A stretch of 64,000 nt of DNA from Sphingomonas pituitosa NBRC 102491 (GTDB taxonomy: Bacteria > Pseudomonadota > Alphaproteobacteria > Sphingomonadales > Sphingomonadaceae). This document shows positions 8,574 through 17,388 of this stretch, one piece after another. Each line of letters starts with the position of its first letter. The stretch's first letter is position 1. The translations under genes were made by a program, and so were the position numbers. The DNA lies in NCBI RefSeq assembly GCF_001598435.1, contig NZ_BCYY01000012.1:1-64000 (forward strand), given 5' to 3'. Under the pieces are notes generated by a model. That model was not told where the DNA came from. It saw nothing but the letters and a program-made list of their open reading frames with translations, and did not search any database.

Positions 8574-9467
8574 TTACCCTCGCCAGCGCAACCGCTCGAC
8601 CAGCAGCGCGAAGGCCGGGGTCGGCTGGCGGCGGCTCGGGTAATAGAGATGGTAGCCCGCGAAGGGCGGCGAGAAGCGCGTCAGCACCGCCTCCAGCGCG
8701 CCGCTCGCCAGATGCGGCTGTACCACCGCATCGGGCAGGCAGGCGATGCCGAAGCCATCCAGCGCCGCGCGCAGGATCGGGAAGACCGAGGAGAAGGTGA
8801 GCGGCCCGTCCACCCGCACCTTGCGCTCGCGGCCCTCTTCCTCGAACTCCCAGGCGTAGAGGCCGCCATAGGTGGGCAGGCGCAGGTTGATGCAGGCATG
8901 GGCGGTGAGATCCTCGATCGACTGCGGGCGCCCGGCGCGCTCGAAATAGGCGGGGGAGGCCACCGCCAGCATCCGCGCGTCAGGGCCGATCGGCACCGCC
9001 ACCATGTCCTTGGCGATGATGTCGCCGAAGCGCACGCCCGCGTCGAACCCCGCGGCGACGATGTCGGTGAGGCGATAGTCGGTATCGATGTCGATCCGGA
9101 TGTCGGGGAACTCGCGCAGGATCGGTGCGAGGCGGGGCCAAAGCAGGGTCTTCAGCGAATGCTCGTCGGCGCTGATCCGGACGAGGCCCGCCGGCTTCTC
9201 GCGCAGCGCGCTGAGTGCCGCCACCTCTGCTTCGATCTCGTCCAAGCGCGGGGCAAGGGTCGCGAACAGCCGCTCGCCTGCTTCGGTGAGGTTCACGCTG
9301 CGGGTGGTGCGGTGGAGCAGCCGCAGGCCCAGCCGCTCCTCCAGCCCGCGCATCGCGTGGCTGAGCGCGGAGGGAGTGACCCCGCTCTGCGCCGCCGCCC
9401 GCGTGAAGCTCTTCTGGCGGGCGACGGCGAGGAAGGCGGCGAGTTCGGACAGCTGCTGGCGGTTCAT
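8574..9467 (-). CDS. LysR-family transcriptional regulator
   Basis: This 297-residue protein has an N-terminal winged helix-turn-helix (residues 1-60, with FTRAAAQSGVTPSALSHAMR as recognition region) and a LysR substrate-binding domain from about residue 90. The HTH and the HRTTRSVNLTEAGE segment resemble LysR regulators that sit next to oxidoreductase genes. It is divergent from the alcohol dehydrogenase at 9595 across 127 bases, so by the usual LysR arrangement it probably controls that gene and itself. The downstream cupin may be co-transcribed. The effector is unknown. Confidence 0.93.
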   Translation of the reverse strand: MNRQQLSELAAFLAVARQKSFTRAAAQSGVTPSALSHAMRGLEERLGLRLLHRTTRSVNLTEAGERLFATLAPRLDEIEAEVAALSALREKPAGLVRISADEHSLKTLLWPRLAPILREFPDIRIDIDTDYRLTDIVAAGFDAGVRFGDIIAKDMVAVPIGPDARMLAVASPAYFERAGRPQSIEDLTAHACINLRLPTYGGLYAWEFEEEGRERKVRVDGPLTFSSVFPILRAALDGFGIACLPDAVVQPHLASGALEAVLTRFSPPFAGYHLYYPSRRQPTPAFALLVERLRWRG

Positions 9468-9594
9468 TGCTGAACTCTATTCAACACTGCATGCAGCTTC
9501 CAGCGTCTAATCGCATGCTGGCGCGTTCCCCATGTTGTGCGACGAGGGGCTATTGCGCCCCGAGTTTTCAACCGCACCCAAGGGGACCCGACAC
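9468..9594. promoter_or_regulatory. Divergent LysR/alcohol dehydrogenase control region
   Basis: This 127-base intergenic region lies between two divergent start codons. It contains a perfect 10-base palindrome CTGCATGCAG at 9487-9496, about 20 bases from the regulator's start codon. It also contains GGGGC-N6-GCCCC at 9546-9561, nearer the dehydrogenase. The first is a candidate LysR operator; the second could form a hairpin in the dehydrogenase leader. Both are sequence observations without binding evidence. Confidence 0.35.
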
Positions 9595-10644
9595 ATGGCC
9601 ACCAAAGCCTATGGCGCCTATGCCGCCGACAAGCCGCTCGAGCCGATCGACATCGAACGCCGCGCGCCCGGCGACCACGACGTGCAGATCGACATCCGCT
9701 ATTGCGGCGTCTGCCACTCGGACCTCCACCAGGTCCGGTCGGAATGGGACGGGACGCTCTATCCGTGCGTGCCGGGCCACGAGATCGTCGGCCGGGTGAG
9801 CGCGGTCGGCGGGCACGTCTCGAACTTCTCGGTCGGCGATGTCGTCGGCGTCGGCTGCATGGTCGACAGCTGCCAGCATTGCGCCTCGTGCGACGAGGGG
9901 CTGGAGCAATATTGCGAGAACGGCTTCGTCGGCACCTATAACGGCCCGACGCCGGACGCCCCCGGCCACACGCTGGGCGGCTATTCGCAGCGCATCGTTG
10001 TCAGCGACAAGTTCGTGCTGAAGGTCGGGCATGGCGAGGAGCATCTCGCCGCCGTCGCGCCTTTGCTCTGCGCGGGCATCACCACCTGGTCGCCGCTGCG
10101 CCACTGGCAGGTTGGCCCGGGCAAGAAGGTCGGCATCGTCGGCATCGGCGGGCTCGGCCATATGGGCGTGAAGCTGGCGCATGCGCTCGGCGCGCACGTC
10201 GTCGCCTTCACCACCTCGGAGAGCAAGCGTGCCGATGCGCATGCGCTGGGCGCCGACGAAGTCGTCGTCTCGCGCGACGCCGATGCAATGGCCGCCCATG
10301 CGAACAGCTTCGACTTCATCCTCGATACGGTCGCGGCGAGCCATAATCTCGATGCCTTCACCACGCTGCTCAAGCGCGACGGCACGCTGACGCTGGTCGG
10401 CGTGCCCGAGCATGCGCACCCGTCGCCCAACGTCGCGGCGCTGATCTTCAAGCGCCGCTCGATCGCGGGCTCGCTGATCGGCGGCATCGCCGAGACGCAG
10501 GAGATGCTCGATTTCTGCGCCGAACACGGCATTGTCGCGGACATTGAGATGATCCGCGCCGACGAGATCGAGTCGGCGTATGAGCGCATGCTCAAGAGCG
10601 ACGTGAAGTACCGCTTCGTGATCGATATCGCGTCGATGGGCTGA
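9595..10644 (+). CDS. NAD(P)-dependent zinc alcohol dehydrogenase (YahK/cinnamyl-alcohol type)
   Basis: This 349-residue medium-chain dehydrogenase starts at the ATG at 9595 (MATKAYGAYA). Catalytic zinc ligands are expected in GVCHSDLH and GHEIVGRV. The structural zinc loop has four cysteines in CQHCASCDEGLEQYC. The nucleotide-binding turn is GIGGLGHMGVKLA. The family (YahK, AdhC) reduces a broad range of aldehydes, normally with NADPH. It stands alone between its divergent LysR regulator and a strong hairpin terminator. The physiological aldehyde is not indicated by the neighbours. Confidence 0.94.
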   Translation: MATKAYGAYAADKPLEPIDIERRAPGDHDVQIDIRYCGVCHSDLHQVRSEWDGTLYPCVPGHEIVGRVSAVGGHVSNFSVGDVVGVGCMVDSCQHCASCDEGLEQYCENGFVGTYNGPTPDAPGHTLGGYSQRIVVSDKFVLKVGHGEEHLAAVAPLLCAGITTWSPLRHWQVGPGKKVGIVGIGGLGHMGVKLAHALGAHVVAFTTSESKRADAHALGADEVVVSRDADAMAAHANSFDFILDTVAASHNLDAFTTLLKRDGTLTLVGVPEHAHPSPNVAALIFKRRSIAGSLIGGIAETQEMLDFCAEHGIVADIEMIRADEIESAYERMLKSDVKYRFVIDIASMG

Positions 10645-10652
10645 GGCCCGGC

Positions 10653-10680
10653 GCTCCCGCCCGGTTTGACGGGCGGGAGC
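10653..10680. terminator. Bidirectional hairpin terminator
   Basis: A perfect 11-base-pair stem (GCTCCCGCCCG with CGGGCGGGAGC) closes a six-base loop. It lies eight bases after the dehydrogenase stop and just before the end of the convergent small membrane protein gene, so it can serve both. There is no clear T-tract. Confidence 0.75.
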
Positions 10681-10682
10681 CG

Positions 10683-10910
10683 CTAGTCCTCCTGTTCGTC
10701 TCTGCGGAGTTCCCAGAGCATGAATCGGCCCGCCGCGAACACGCCATAGCCGACAGCGAACGGCACCCCGCCAAAACCCAGCATCAACAACAGCATAAAC
10801 GCGTCGATATACTGCCAATTATTCACGACAAACGAGAGTGAGCAGAGCCCGCTGGTCGTCATGATCAGCAGCCCGATGCTGATCAGCAGTCCCGAGAAAA
10901 AGCGCTTCAT
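10683..10910 (-). CDS. Small two-helix membrane protein
   Basis: This 75-residue protein has two hydrophobic helices, at about residues 5-29 and 36-63, and a charged tail ending DEQED. Its ATG overlaps the stop codon of the radical SAM gene by four bases (ATGA), so it is the third gene of that unit and translation is coupled. I do not recognise the family. Its position suggests a membrane-associated helper for the lipid-linked chemistry proposed for the two genes before it, but that is inference. Confidence 0.7.
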   Translation of the reverse strand: MKRFFSGLLISIGLLIMTTSGLCSLSFVVNNWQYIDAFMLLLMLGFGGVPFAVGYGVFAAGRFMLWELRRDEQED

Positions 10911-12349
10911 GCCATCGCCCTCCCGCGCGCCAGCACGCCCGCGCCCTCGGCGCCCGGGCGATAGAATGTATTGTACGTATCGAAGGGGATGATCTGCCCT
11001 TCCGGAGTCACGAAGTGGACGCAACTGCGCTTCACCGTGCCCAGGTCGAAATTGTATCGGTCGAGGAATTGCTGGATCACCACGCGGAAGCTGTTCGCAT
11101 AGGTTATCTCCTGCGGCACCAGCGCCTGGGGCAGGCAGCAGAGCAGGTCGGCCAGCTTGTCCTCGGTATTGCACTGGGCGGTGGCGAGGCTCAGCAGTTC
11201 CAGCACCGCCTCCCGAAGCTTCGGATAGGCTTCGTAGCTCACCGTATTCGGCCCCTGCAGGATCAGCTCGCGCGGCAACAGCGAGGTGACGGGTGTCACG
11301 TCGCGGCCGCTGCGCACGCCATAGCCGATGCAGATCTGGTCCGGATTGCACGGCAGCGGGATCATGTCCTCGGCGGCGAACACGCCCGCCTTCACCACCT
11401 CGCGGCGAATCTGGGTGAGCAGCATCCGGTTCGCTTTCCCGTCGAACCCCTCGTTGCGCCCGGCATCCTGCACCGGCTGGAAGGTCACGCCGCGCACGCA
11501 CGCCCATTCCAGCGCATGCTGGACGATGGCGGCGACCTCGCCGTCGTTCACCCCGCGCTTCACCACCGCGACCAGGGTGGTGGAGAGCGCCGCCCGTTCC
11601 AGCGCCTCCAGCGCCGCATGGCGGACGCGGGCGAGCCGGGCGCCGCGCAGATCCATCAGCGCATCGTCGTTCAGGCTGTCGAACTGGAGATACACTTCCA
11701 GCGCCGGCTTGTAGGTTGCCAGCCGCGCGACGAACGCCGGATCCTGCGCGATCCGCACCCCGTTGGTATTGATCATCACATGGCGGATCGGTCGGCGCTT
11801 CACCGCGTCGAGGATCTCGAAGAATTGCGGGTGGAGGGTCGGCTCGCCGCCGGAGAGCTGCAGCAGATCGGGCTCGCCTTCGCTGGCGACCAGCGCGTCG
11901 AGCATCGCCTCGATCGTCGCGAGCGGCAGATGCGCCCCGTGCAAGTCCTCGGCATCGGCGAAGCAGACCGGGCAGGCGAGGTTGCAGGCGGAATTGATCT
12001 CGACGATCGCCAGGCAGCTATGCTGTTCGTGATCGGGGCACAGCCCGCAGTCGAACGGGCAGCCGGCCTCGGTGCGGGTCTGCGTCGCCAGCGGGCGATC
12101 GCCGGGCTTCAGCCAGTCCTTCTGCGCCCGCCAATAGGCGAGGTCGTCGCTGATCAGCGTCTTCTGCACGCCGTGGCTGCGGCAGCGCTTCAGGTAGTAG
12201 ACGCAGTCGTCCTCGAGGATCACCTTTGCGGGGACGACCTCAAGGCAGGTCTCGCACAGGCTGCTCGTCTGGCCGTGGAACAGATAGGGCGCCGCCTTGC
12301 GCGGCGGCGCCGCCAGTGCGGTTTCCGCGTGCGATCCAGACAAGGGCAT
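10907..12349 (-). CDS. Radical SAM protein of the tetraether synthase (Tes/MJ0619)-like family
   Basis: The product is 480 residues. The radical SAM cluster motif CNLACPVC gives Cys122, Cys126 and Cys129, and the SAM-binding GGE is in LQLSGGEPT. The N-terminus adds a rubredoxin-like set (Cys32, Cys35, Cys49, Cys56) and a CPFDCGLC...C set (Cys97, 101, 104, 112). More cysteines occur near the C-terminus. This layout of one radical SAM cluster with several extra iron sites, and [12 protein letters not shown] at the start, matches the Tes/MJ0619 family. That family includes archaeal enzymes joining lipid chains and a methylase. The gene sits after an Lgt-like gene, overlapping it by 110 bases. 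Substrate is unknown; a lipid is plausible. Confidence 0.85.
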   Translation of the reverse strand: MPLSGSHAETALAAPPRKAAPYLFHGQTSSLCETCLEVVPAKVILEDDCVYYLKRCRSHGVQKTLISDDLAYWRAQKDWLKPGDRPLATQTRTEAGCPFDCGLCPDHEQHSCLAIVEINSACNLACPVCFADAEDLHGAHLPLATIEAMLDALVASEGEPDLLQLSGGEPTLHPQFFEILDAVKRRPIRHVMINTNGVRIAQDPAFVARLATYKPALEVYLQFDSLNDDALMDLRGARLARVRHAALEALERAALSTTLVAVVKRGVNDGEVAAIVQHALEWACVRGVTFQPVQDAGRNEGFDGKANRMLLTQIRREVVKAGVFAAEDMIPLPCNPDQICIGYGVRSGRDVTPVTSLLPRELILQGPNTVSYEAYPKLREAVLELLSLATAQCNTEDKLADLLCCLPQALVPQEITYANSFRVVIQQFLDRYNFDLGTVKRSCVHFVTPEGQIIPFDTYNTFYRPGAEGAGVLARGRAMA

Positions 12350-13022
12350 AGAGGCACAATCCCATCATGGTGAGGTGGAAGACGTTCAGCGGGCCGATCA
12401 GCGGCGGATAGGGCTTGAGGAATTCCCAGGCAAAACGCTGCACGGCATAGGCCAGGACGAAGACGTGGAAGCCATGCGCCGTCGCCCAGTGCCGTCCCGC
12501 CCGCAGCGCGCGGGCATAGACGAGCAGGAACAGCCCCACCGCCAGCGATTCGTAGAGTTGCACGGGGTGGCGGGCGATGCCGTCCCCCAGGTCGATCCCC
12601 CAGGGCAGGCTGGTCGGTATGCCATAGGTCTGGTCGGCCGGCCCGGCGAACAGACATCCCCACCGCCCGACCATGATGCCCAGCGCCAGCGGCACCACGA
12701 ACGGGCCGCCGGTCGAGCCGCGCACGCCGCGCAACAGCTTCCAGAGTTCGACCGCGACGATCGCCCCGGCCAGCGCCCCGGCGATCGAGTGCGACAGCAC
12801 CGGCCGGGCATCGCGCAGGGTGTTCAGCGAGCCCAGCAGCCACGCCCCCAGCGCGCCGCCGATCGCGAGGGTCACGAAATAGCTGGGGTCGGTCTGCCGG
12901 GCGAGCCCCTCGACGCTGGCGCGCCGCTGCCGGTATACCCAGCGCCCACCGGCCGCCGCCACAAGCCAGGCCGCTGCGTCGCCGACATAATGGAGCCAGG
13001 GTGCGGTGGGCAGATAGAGCAT
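12240..13022 (-). CDS. Lgt-like prolipoprotein diacylglyceryl transferase family membrane protein
   Basis: This 260-residue protein has about seven hydrophobic helices. The Lgt signature region is present but altered: [16 protein letters not shown] replaces the usual GRxGNF form, putting Cys where Lgt has its conserved Asn. HPVQLYES and [13 protein letters not shown] correspond to later conserved Lgt segments with Arg and Glu. It is therefore probably not the housekeeping Lgt but a divergent paralogue. It is the first gene of a unit with the radical SAM enzyme and a small membrane protein. The start at 13022 is uncertain because no clear ribosome-binding site precedes it. Confidence 0.8.
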   Translation of the reverse strand: MLYLPTAPWLHYVGDAAAWLVAAAGGRWVYRQRRASVEGLARQTDPSYFVTLAIGGALGAWLLGSLNTLRDARPVLSHSIAGALAGAIVAVELWKLLRGVRGSTGGPFVVPLALGIMVGRWGCLFAGPADQTYGIPTSLPWGIDLGDGIARHPVQLYESLAVGLFLLVYARALRAGRHWATAHGFHVFVLAYAVQRFAWEFLKPYPPLIGPLNVFHLTMMGLCLYALVWIARGNRTGGAAAQGGALSVPRPDEQPVRDLP

Positions 13023-13109
13023 CGCCGCGAGGCTAGCGGCACTTCGCGCGGGCAGGAAGAGCGTGCTCCGCCATTTCCCTTTCCGGCGCGCAGACCCTAC
13101 ATCGCGGTG

Positions 13110-13841
13110 ATGCATCTCCGCGCCGAAGCCATCCTGCTCAGCGTTCGCGCGCATGGCGAACATGGTGCGATCGTCCGGGCGCTCACCGAAGGCGAGGGCG
13201 TACAGCCCGGCTATGTGCGCGGCGGGCGCTCGCGCGCGCTGCGGCCGGTGCTCCAGCCGGCGAATCTCATCCTCGGCGAATGGCGGGCGCGGACCGAGGA
13301 GCAACTCGCCGGCCTCACCGTCGAGCTGCTCCATAGCCGCGCGCCGATGTTCGGCGAGCCGCTGCCGGCTGCCGCGCTCGCCTGGGTGACCGCGCTCACG
13401 GCGGCGACGCTGCCCGAGGGGCTGCCTTATCCCCGTCTCCACGAAGCGCTGGGCGGCGTGCTCGATGCGATCGAGGCCGCGCCCGCCGCCCGGGGCTGGG
13501 CGGTGGCGCTGGTGCGCTATGAGCTGCTGCTGCTCGCCGAACTGGGCTTCGGCCTCGATCTGGAACGCTGCGCGGCGACCGGGGGCAGCGACGATCTTGC
13601 CTATGTCAGCCCCAAGAGCGGCATCGCGGTGAGCCGGGCAGGGGCTATCGGCTATGAGGCGCGGCTGCTCGCGCTGCCCCCGTTCCTTACCGAGGGCGGA
13701 GCGGCGGAGTGGGACGACATTCTCGCCGGCCTGCGCCTCACGGGTCACTTCCTGGCGCGCGATCTGCTGATCGGGCGGGGGGCGGAACTGATGGCCGCGC
13801 GGGAGCGGCTGGTGGACCGGTTGTTGCGAGCGGTTGCATAA
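13110..13841 (+). CDS. recO: DNA repair protein RecO
   Basis: The product is 243 residues, typical for RecO. The N-terminal OB-fold begins [20 protein letters not shown], and the helical C-terminal part carries a degenerate version of the zinc-binding region (only Cys in LERCAATG is visible). RecO loads RecA on SSB-coated single-stranded DNA in the RecFOR pathway. The ATG at 13110 lies 87 bases from the divergent Lgt-like start. The gene precedes leuB by 58 bases, an arrangement without obvious functional meaning. Confidence 0.92.
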   Translation: MHLRAEAILLSVRAHGEHGAIVRALTEGEGVQPGYVRGGRSRALRPVLQPANLILGEWRARTEEQLAGLTVELLHSRAPMFGEPLPAAALAWVTALTAATLPEGLPYPRLHEALGGVLDAIEAAPAARGWAVALVRYELLLLAELGFGLDLERCAATGGSDDLAYVSPKSGIAVSRAGAIGYEARLLALPPFLTEGGAAEWDDILAGLRLTGHFLARDLLIGRGAELMAARERLVDRLLRAVA

Positions 13842-13899
13842 ACGGCCCCGAGGCGGCTAAGCGGCGCGCGTACCAGCTGCTGCTTGCGTGGGGATCGGA

Positions 13900-14952
13900 A
13901 TGCCGTTGATTGCTGTTCTGCCGGGTGACGGGATCGGCCCCGAGGTGACGCGCGAGGCGCGCCGCGTCCTCGAGGCGATGAATCTCGGCCTCAGCTTCGA
14001 GGAAGCGCCCGTCGGCGGCGCGGGCTATCTCGCGTCCGGCCATCCGCTGCCCGAAGCCACGCTGGCGCTCGCCAAGCGCGCCGATGCGGTGCTGTTCGGC
14101 GCGATCGGCGACCCGCGGTTCGAGAAGCTGGAGCGCCACCTGCGCCCGGAAGCCGCGCTGCTCGGCATCCGCAAGGCGCTGGGCCTGTTCGCCAATCTGC
14201 GCCCGGCCACCCTGTTCCCCGGCCTCGAAGACGCCTCGCCGCTCAAGCCCGAGGTGGTGAACGGCCTCGACATCGTCATCGTCCGCGAGCTGATCGGCGA
14301 CATCTATTTCGGCGAGAAGGGCCACCGCACCACGCCCGACGGCCTGCGCCAGGGCTATGACGTGATGAGCTATGACGAGCAGGAAGTGGGCCGGATCGCC
14401 CGCGTCGGCTTCGAGATGGCCAAGCGCCGCCGCAAGAAGCTCTGCTCGGTCGACAAGGCGAACGTGCTCGAGACTTCGCAGCTGTGGCGCGACGTGGTGA
14501 TCGAGATGTCGGCGGAATATCCCGACGTCGAGCTGACCCACATGTATGTCGACAACGCCGCGATGCAGCTGGTGCGCGCGCCGGCGAGCTTCGACGTGAT
14601 CGTCACCGGCAACCTGTTCGGCGACATCCTCTCCGACCAGGCGAGCATGTGCGCCGGATCGATCGGCATGTTGCCCTCGGCCTCGCTCGCCGCCTGGTCG
14701 GGCGCGAACGGCATGTACGAGCCGATCCACGGCAGCGCGCCGGACATTGCCGGCCAGGGCAAGGCGAATCCGTGCGCCGCCATTCTTTCCGCAGCCATGC
14801 TGCTGCGACACTCGCTGGGCGACGAAGCCTCGGCGCAACGTATAGAAAAAGCGGTTGCCGCAGCCCTCGCCAAGGGCGCGCGGACGGCCGATCTCGGGGG
14901 TACTCTTTCGACCGCTGCCATGGGGGACGCGGTGCTGCTGGAGCTTCAGTGA
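13900..14952 (+). CDS. leuB: 3-isopropylmalate dehydrogenase
   Basis: The product is 350 residues from the ATG at 13900; a GTG four codons upstream is possible but fits less well. It oxidatively decarboxylates 3-isopropylmalate in leucine biosynthesis. Visible motifs are the N-terminal [10 protein letters not shown], the substrate-arginine region [10 protein letters not shown], and the metal/NAD region [12 protein letters not shown] followed by [13 protein letters not shown]. The stop overlaps the GTG of the downstream glycosyltransferase, so the two are translationally coupled despite unrelated roles. The other leu genes are not in the window. Confidence 0.97.
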   Translation: MPLIAVLPGDGIGPEVTREARRVLEAMNLGLSFEEAPVGGAGYLASGHPLPEATLALAKRADAVLFGAIGDPRFEKLERHLRPEAALLGIRKALGLFANLRPATLFPGLEDASPLKPEVVNGLDIVIVRELIGDIYFGEKGHRTTPDGLRQGYDVMSYDEQEVGRIARVGFEMAKRRRKKLCSVDKANVLETSQLWRDVVIEMSAEYPDVELTHMYVDNAAMQLVRAPASFDVIVTGNLFGDILSDQASMCAGSIGMLPSASLAAWSGANGMYEPIHGSAPDIAGQGKANPCAAILSAAMLLRHSLGDEASAQRIEKAVAAALAKGARTADLGGTLSTAAMGDAVLLELQ

Positions 14953-16052
14953 GCGACACTCTGCTCGAACTCGCGATCGTTATTCCTACGTTCAACGAAC
15001 GCGCCAATGTTCCCCTGCTGATCGCCAAGCTGGACGCGGCCCTTGCCGGTCGCGCCTGGGAAGCGATCTTCGTCGACGACGACAGTCCGGACGGCACGTC
15101 GGATGCTGCGCGCGACATCGCCCGGCGCGATCCGCGCGTGCGCGTGATTCAGCGGATCGGGCGGCGCGGCCTGTCCTCCGCGTGCATCGAGGGGATGTGC
15201 GCGACCGCGGCGCCCTGCGTCGCGGTGATCGACGGCGACCTGCAGCATGACGAGACGCTGCTGCCGAAGATGCTCGACGCGCTGCAGGCCGATGCCGGGC
15301 TGGACGTGGTGATCGGCTCGCGCTTCTGCGAAGGCGGTTGCACCGGCGAGTGGGACAGCGAGCGCGTCGCCAAGTCCGCCTTCGCGACCAGGCTGTCCCG
15401 CAAGGTGCTCAAGGCCGACCTGACCGATCCGATGAGCGGCTTCTTCATGATCCGCAGCGAGATCGCGCGCAAGCTGGTGCCGGTGCTCTCCGGCATCGGC
15501 TTCAAGATCCTGCTCGACATCATGACCGCCAGCCCGAAGCCGCTGCGCTTCCTGGAGCTGCCCTATACTTTCCGCGTGCGCACGGAAGGGGAGAGCAAGC
15601 TCGATTACGTCGTCGCGATGGAATATCTGATCGCGCTGTACGATCGGATGTTCGGCAAGGTCGTGCCGGTGCGCTTCGCCATGTTCTCGGCGATCGGTGC
15701 GATGGGCGCGGCGGTGCACCTCGGCGTGCTGTTCCTGCTGTTTCGCCTGGGTAGCCTGCCGTTCGTGACGGGGACGATCGTCGCGACGATCGTGGCGATG
15801 ACGTTCAACTTCCTGCTCAACAACGCGCTCACCTATCGCGAACGGCGGTTGAAGGGGCCGGGGGCGTTGTTCGCGGGCTGGGTGAGCTTCTGCCTGGTCT
15901 GTGGGGTGGGGGCGGCGGCCAATGTCGGCCTCGCGGCCTTCCTGCACAATGTCCAGCATGGCGACTGGCGGCTCTCGGCGCTGGCGGGGATCGCAGTGGC
16001 GGCGGTGTGGAATTTCGCGCTGTCGTCGCGGTTCGTCTGGGGGCGGTACTAG
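14949..16052 (+). CDS. Family 2 glycosyltransferase with GtrA domain (polyprenyl-phosphate mannose synthase-like)
   Basis: The product is 367 residues from a GTG that overlaps the leuB stop (GTGA). The N-terminal GT2 domain (residues 6-230) starts [12 protein letters not shown] and carries DDDSPDGTS and DGDLQHD, as in dolichyl-phosphate mannose synthases. The C-terminal GtrA-like domain (about 235-365) has four hydrophobic helices. Such enzymes transfer a hexose from a nucleotide sugar to polyprenyl phosphate on the cytoplasmic face. A PMT-family mannosyltransferase, which would use such a lipid-linked donor, lies at 17389-18693. That pairing is suggestive but not an operon. Confidence 0.92.
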   Translation: MSDTLLELAIVIPTFNERANVPLLIAKLDAALAGRAWEAIFVDDDSPDGTSDAARDIARRDPRVRVIQRIGRRGLSSACIEGMCATAAPCVAVIDGDLQHDETLLPKMLDALQADAGLDVVIGSRFCEGGCTGEWDSERVAKSAFATRLSRKVLKADLTDPMSGFFMIRSEIARKLVPVLSGIGFKILLDIMTASPKPLRFLELPYTFRVRTEGESKLDYVVAMEYLIALYDRMFGKVVPVRFAMFSAIGAMGAAVHLGVLFLLFRLGSLPFVTGTIVATIVAMTFNFLLNNALTYRERRLKGPGALFAGWVSFCLVCGVGAAANVGLAAFLHNVQHGDWRLSALAGIAVAAVWNFALSSRFVWGRY

Positions 16053-16064
16053 GCTGCCGGTAAA

Positions 16065-16170
16065 AGCCCCTCCCTTCAGGGGAGGGGTTGGGGTGGGGCA
16101 GTGTCTCACAGAGACCAACGAGTGGTCTGGAATCCCTCCACCCCAACCCCTCCTCCGAGGAGGAGGGGCT
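16065..16170. repeat. GC-rich inverted repeat element between convergent genes
   Basis: Two inverted copies of an AGCCCCTCCC...GGGGAGGGGTTGGGGTGGGG sequence lie at 16065-16098 and 16134-16170, separated by about 35 bases. Each copy contains its own short hairpin. Similar AGCCCCTCCC elements occur between genes in many alphaproteobacteria. It sits between the convergent ends of the glycosyltransferase and the Old Yellow Enzyme genes, and probably stops transcription from both sides. No transposase or target duplication is visible. Confidence 0.7.
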
Positions 16171-16185
16171 AAAGATGGTTCAGCC

Positions 16186-17304
16186 TTACACCAGCTCCGC
16201 CAGCGCCGCCGGGCTGAAGCCCTGCAGCTCGTCGCCGGCACCCGCCTGGACCTTCTTCACCCAGTCCGCATTGCTGATCAGCGCGCGGCCGACCGCGATC
16301 AGGTCGAACTCGTCGCGCTCCATCCGCTCGACCAGCTTGTCGAGGTCGCTGTGCTGCGACGTCTCGCCGCCAAATGCCGCGATGAACTCGCCCGACAGGC
16401 CGACCGAGCCGACGCTGATCGTCGCCGCGCCGGTGAGCTTCTTCGCCCAGCCGGCGAAGTTGAGGCCGTTCTCGCCGTCGATCTCGGGGAACTCCGGCTC
16501 CCAGAAGCGGCGCTGCGAGCAGTGCAGCACGTCCGCGCCGGCATCGACCAGCGGCTGCAGCCACGCGGCCATCTCGTCCGGCGTGGTGGCGAGGCGGGCG
16601 CTGTAATCCTGCTGCTTCCACTGGCTGAGGCGCAGGATCACGGGCATGTCCGGGCCCACCGCCGCGCGCACCGCCTTGACCACGTCGACCGCGAAGCGCG
16701 AGCGTTCCGCGATCGTCGCGCCGCCATAGCCGTCCTCGCGGGTGTTGGTACCGGCCCAGAAGAACTGGTCGATCAGATAGCCGTGCGCGCCGTGGATCTC
16801 GACGGTGTCGAAGCCGAGCCGCTTGGCGTCGGCGGCGGCCTTGGCGAAGGCGGCGATGGTCGCCTCGATGTCCTGCTCGGTCATCGCCACGCCGCGCGGC
16901 TTGCCCGGCGCGACCACGCCCGAGGGGCTCTCCACCGGCGACTCCGGCTGCCAGTTGCGATCGGGGCCGAAGGTGGAGCCGGTGTGCCAGATCTGCGGCG
17001 CCATCTTGCCGCCGGCGGCATGGACCTCGTCGATGACCGTCTTCCAGCCCGCCAGCGCGGCGTCGCCGTGGAAGAACGGAATGTTCGGATGGTTGCGCGA
17101 CGCGGGGCGGTCGATCACCGTGCCTTCGGACAGGATCAGGCCCACGCCGCCTTCGGCGCGGCGACGGTAATAGGCGGCATTGGCCGCGCCGGGGATGCCC
17201 TCGGGTGCGAAGGTCCGCGTCATCGGGGCCATGACGATCCGATTCGGCAGATCGAGCGACTTGATGCGGAAGGGACGGAAAAGCACGTCTGTCGTCGCGG
17301 TCAT
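16186..17304 (-). CDS. Old Yellow Enzyme family NADH:flavin oxidoreductase
   Basis: This 372-residue TIM-barrel flavoprotein begins TDVLFRPFRIKSLDLPNRIV, the usual OYE start. It contains APMTRTFA near residue 30 and the FMN/active-site segment EIHGAHGYLIDQFFW around 180. The C-terminal flavin-binding stretch is FDLIAVGRALISN. The family reduces activated C=C bonds of enals, enones, quinones or nitro compounds using NAD(P)H. The ATG at 17304 follows GGAG. The gene is 84 bases downstream of the PMT gene on the same strand, with no obvious link. Its physiological substrate cannot be told. Confidence 0.93.
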   Translation of the reverse strand: MTATTDVLFRPFRIKSLDLPNRIVMAPMTRTFAPEGIPGAANAAYYRRRAEGGVGLILSEGTVIDRPASRNHPNIPFFHGDAALAGWKTVIDEVHAAGGKMAPQIWHTGSTFGPDRNWQPESPVESPSGVVAPGKPRGVAMTEQDIEATIAAFAKAAADAKRLGFDTVEIHGAHGYLIDQFFWAGTNTREDGYGGATIAERSRFAVDVVKAVRAAVGPDMPVILRLSQWKQQDYSARLATTPDEMAAWLQPLVDAGADVLHCSQRRFWEPEFPEIDGENGLNFAGWAKKLTGAATISVGSVGLSGEFIAAFGGETSQHSDLDKLVERMERDEFDLIAVGRALISNADWVKKVQAGAGDELQGFSPAALAELV

Positions 17305-17388
17305 GGGGGCTCCGTTGCGATTTGAAACTGGCCAGAAGCTAAGACCGCCCGCGCCGCAATCAAGATGGCGACGGGCCCGCAACGAAAT

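Noticed and set aside
12297..13109. A long plus-strand extension upstream of recO.
   Set aside because: It lies antisense to the Lgt-like gene and the known RecO start is at 13110; the extension has only low-complexity sequence.
16065..16170. Insertion sequence or CRISPR-like repeat.
   Set aside because: Only two inverted copies occur, with no transposase, target duplication or regular spacers; it fits a small intergenic palindrome better.
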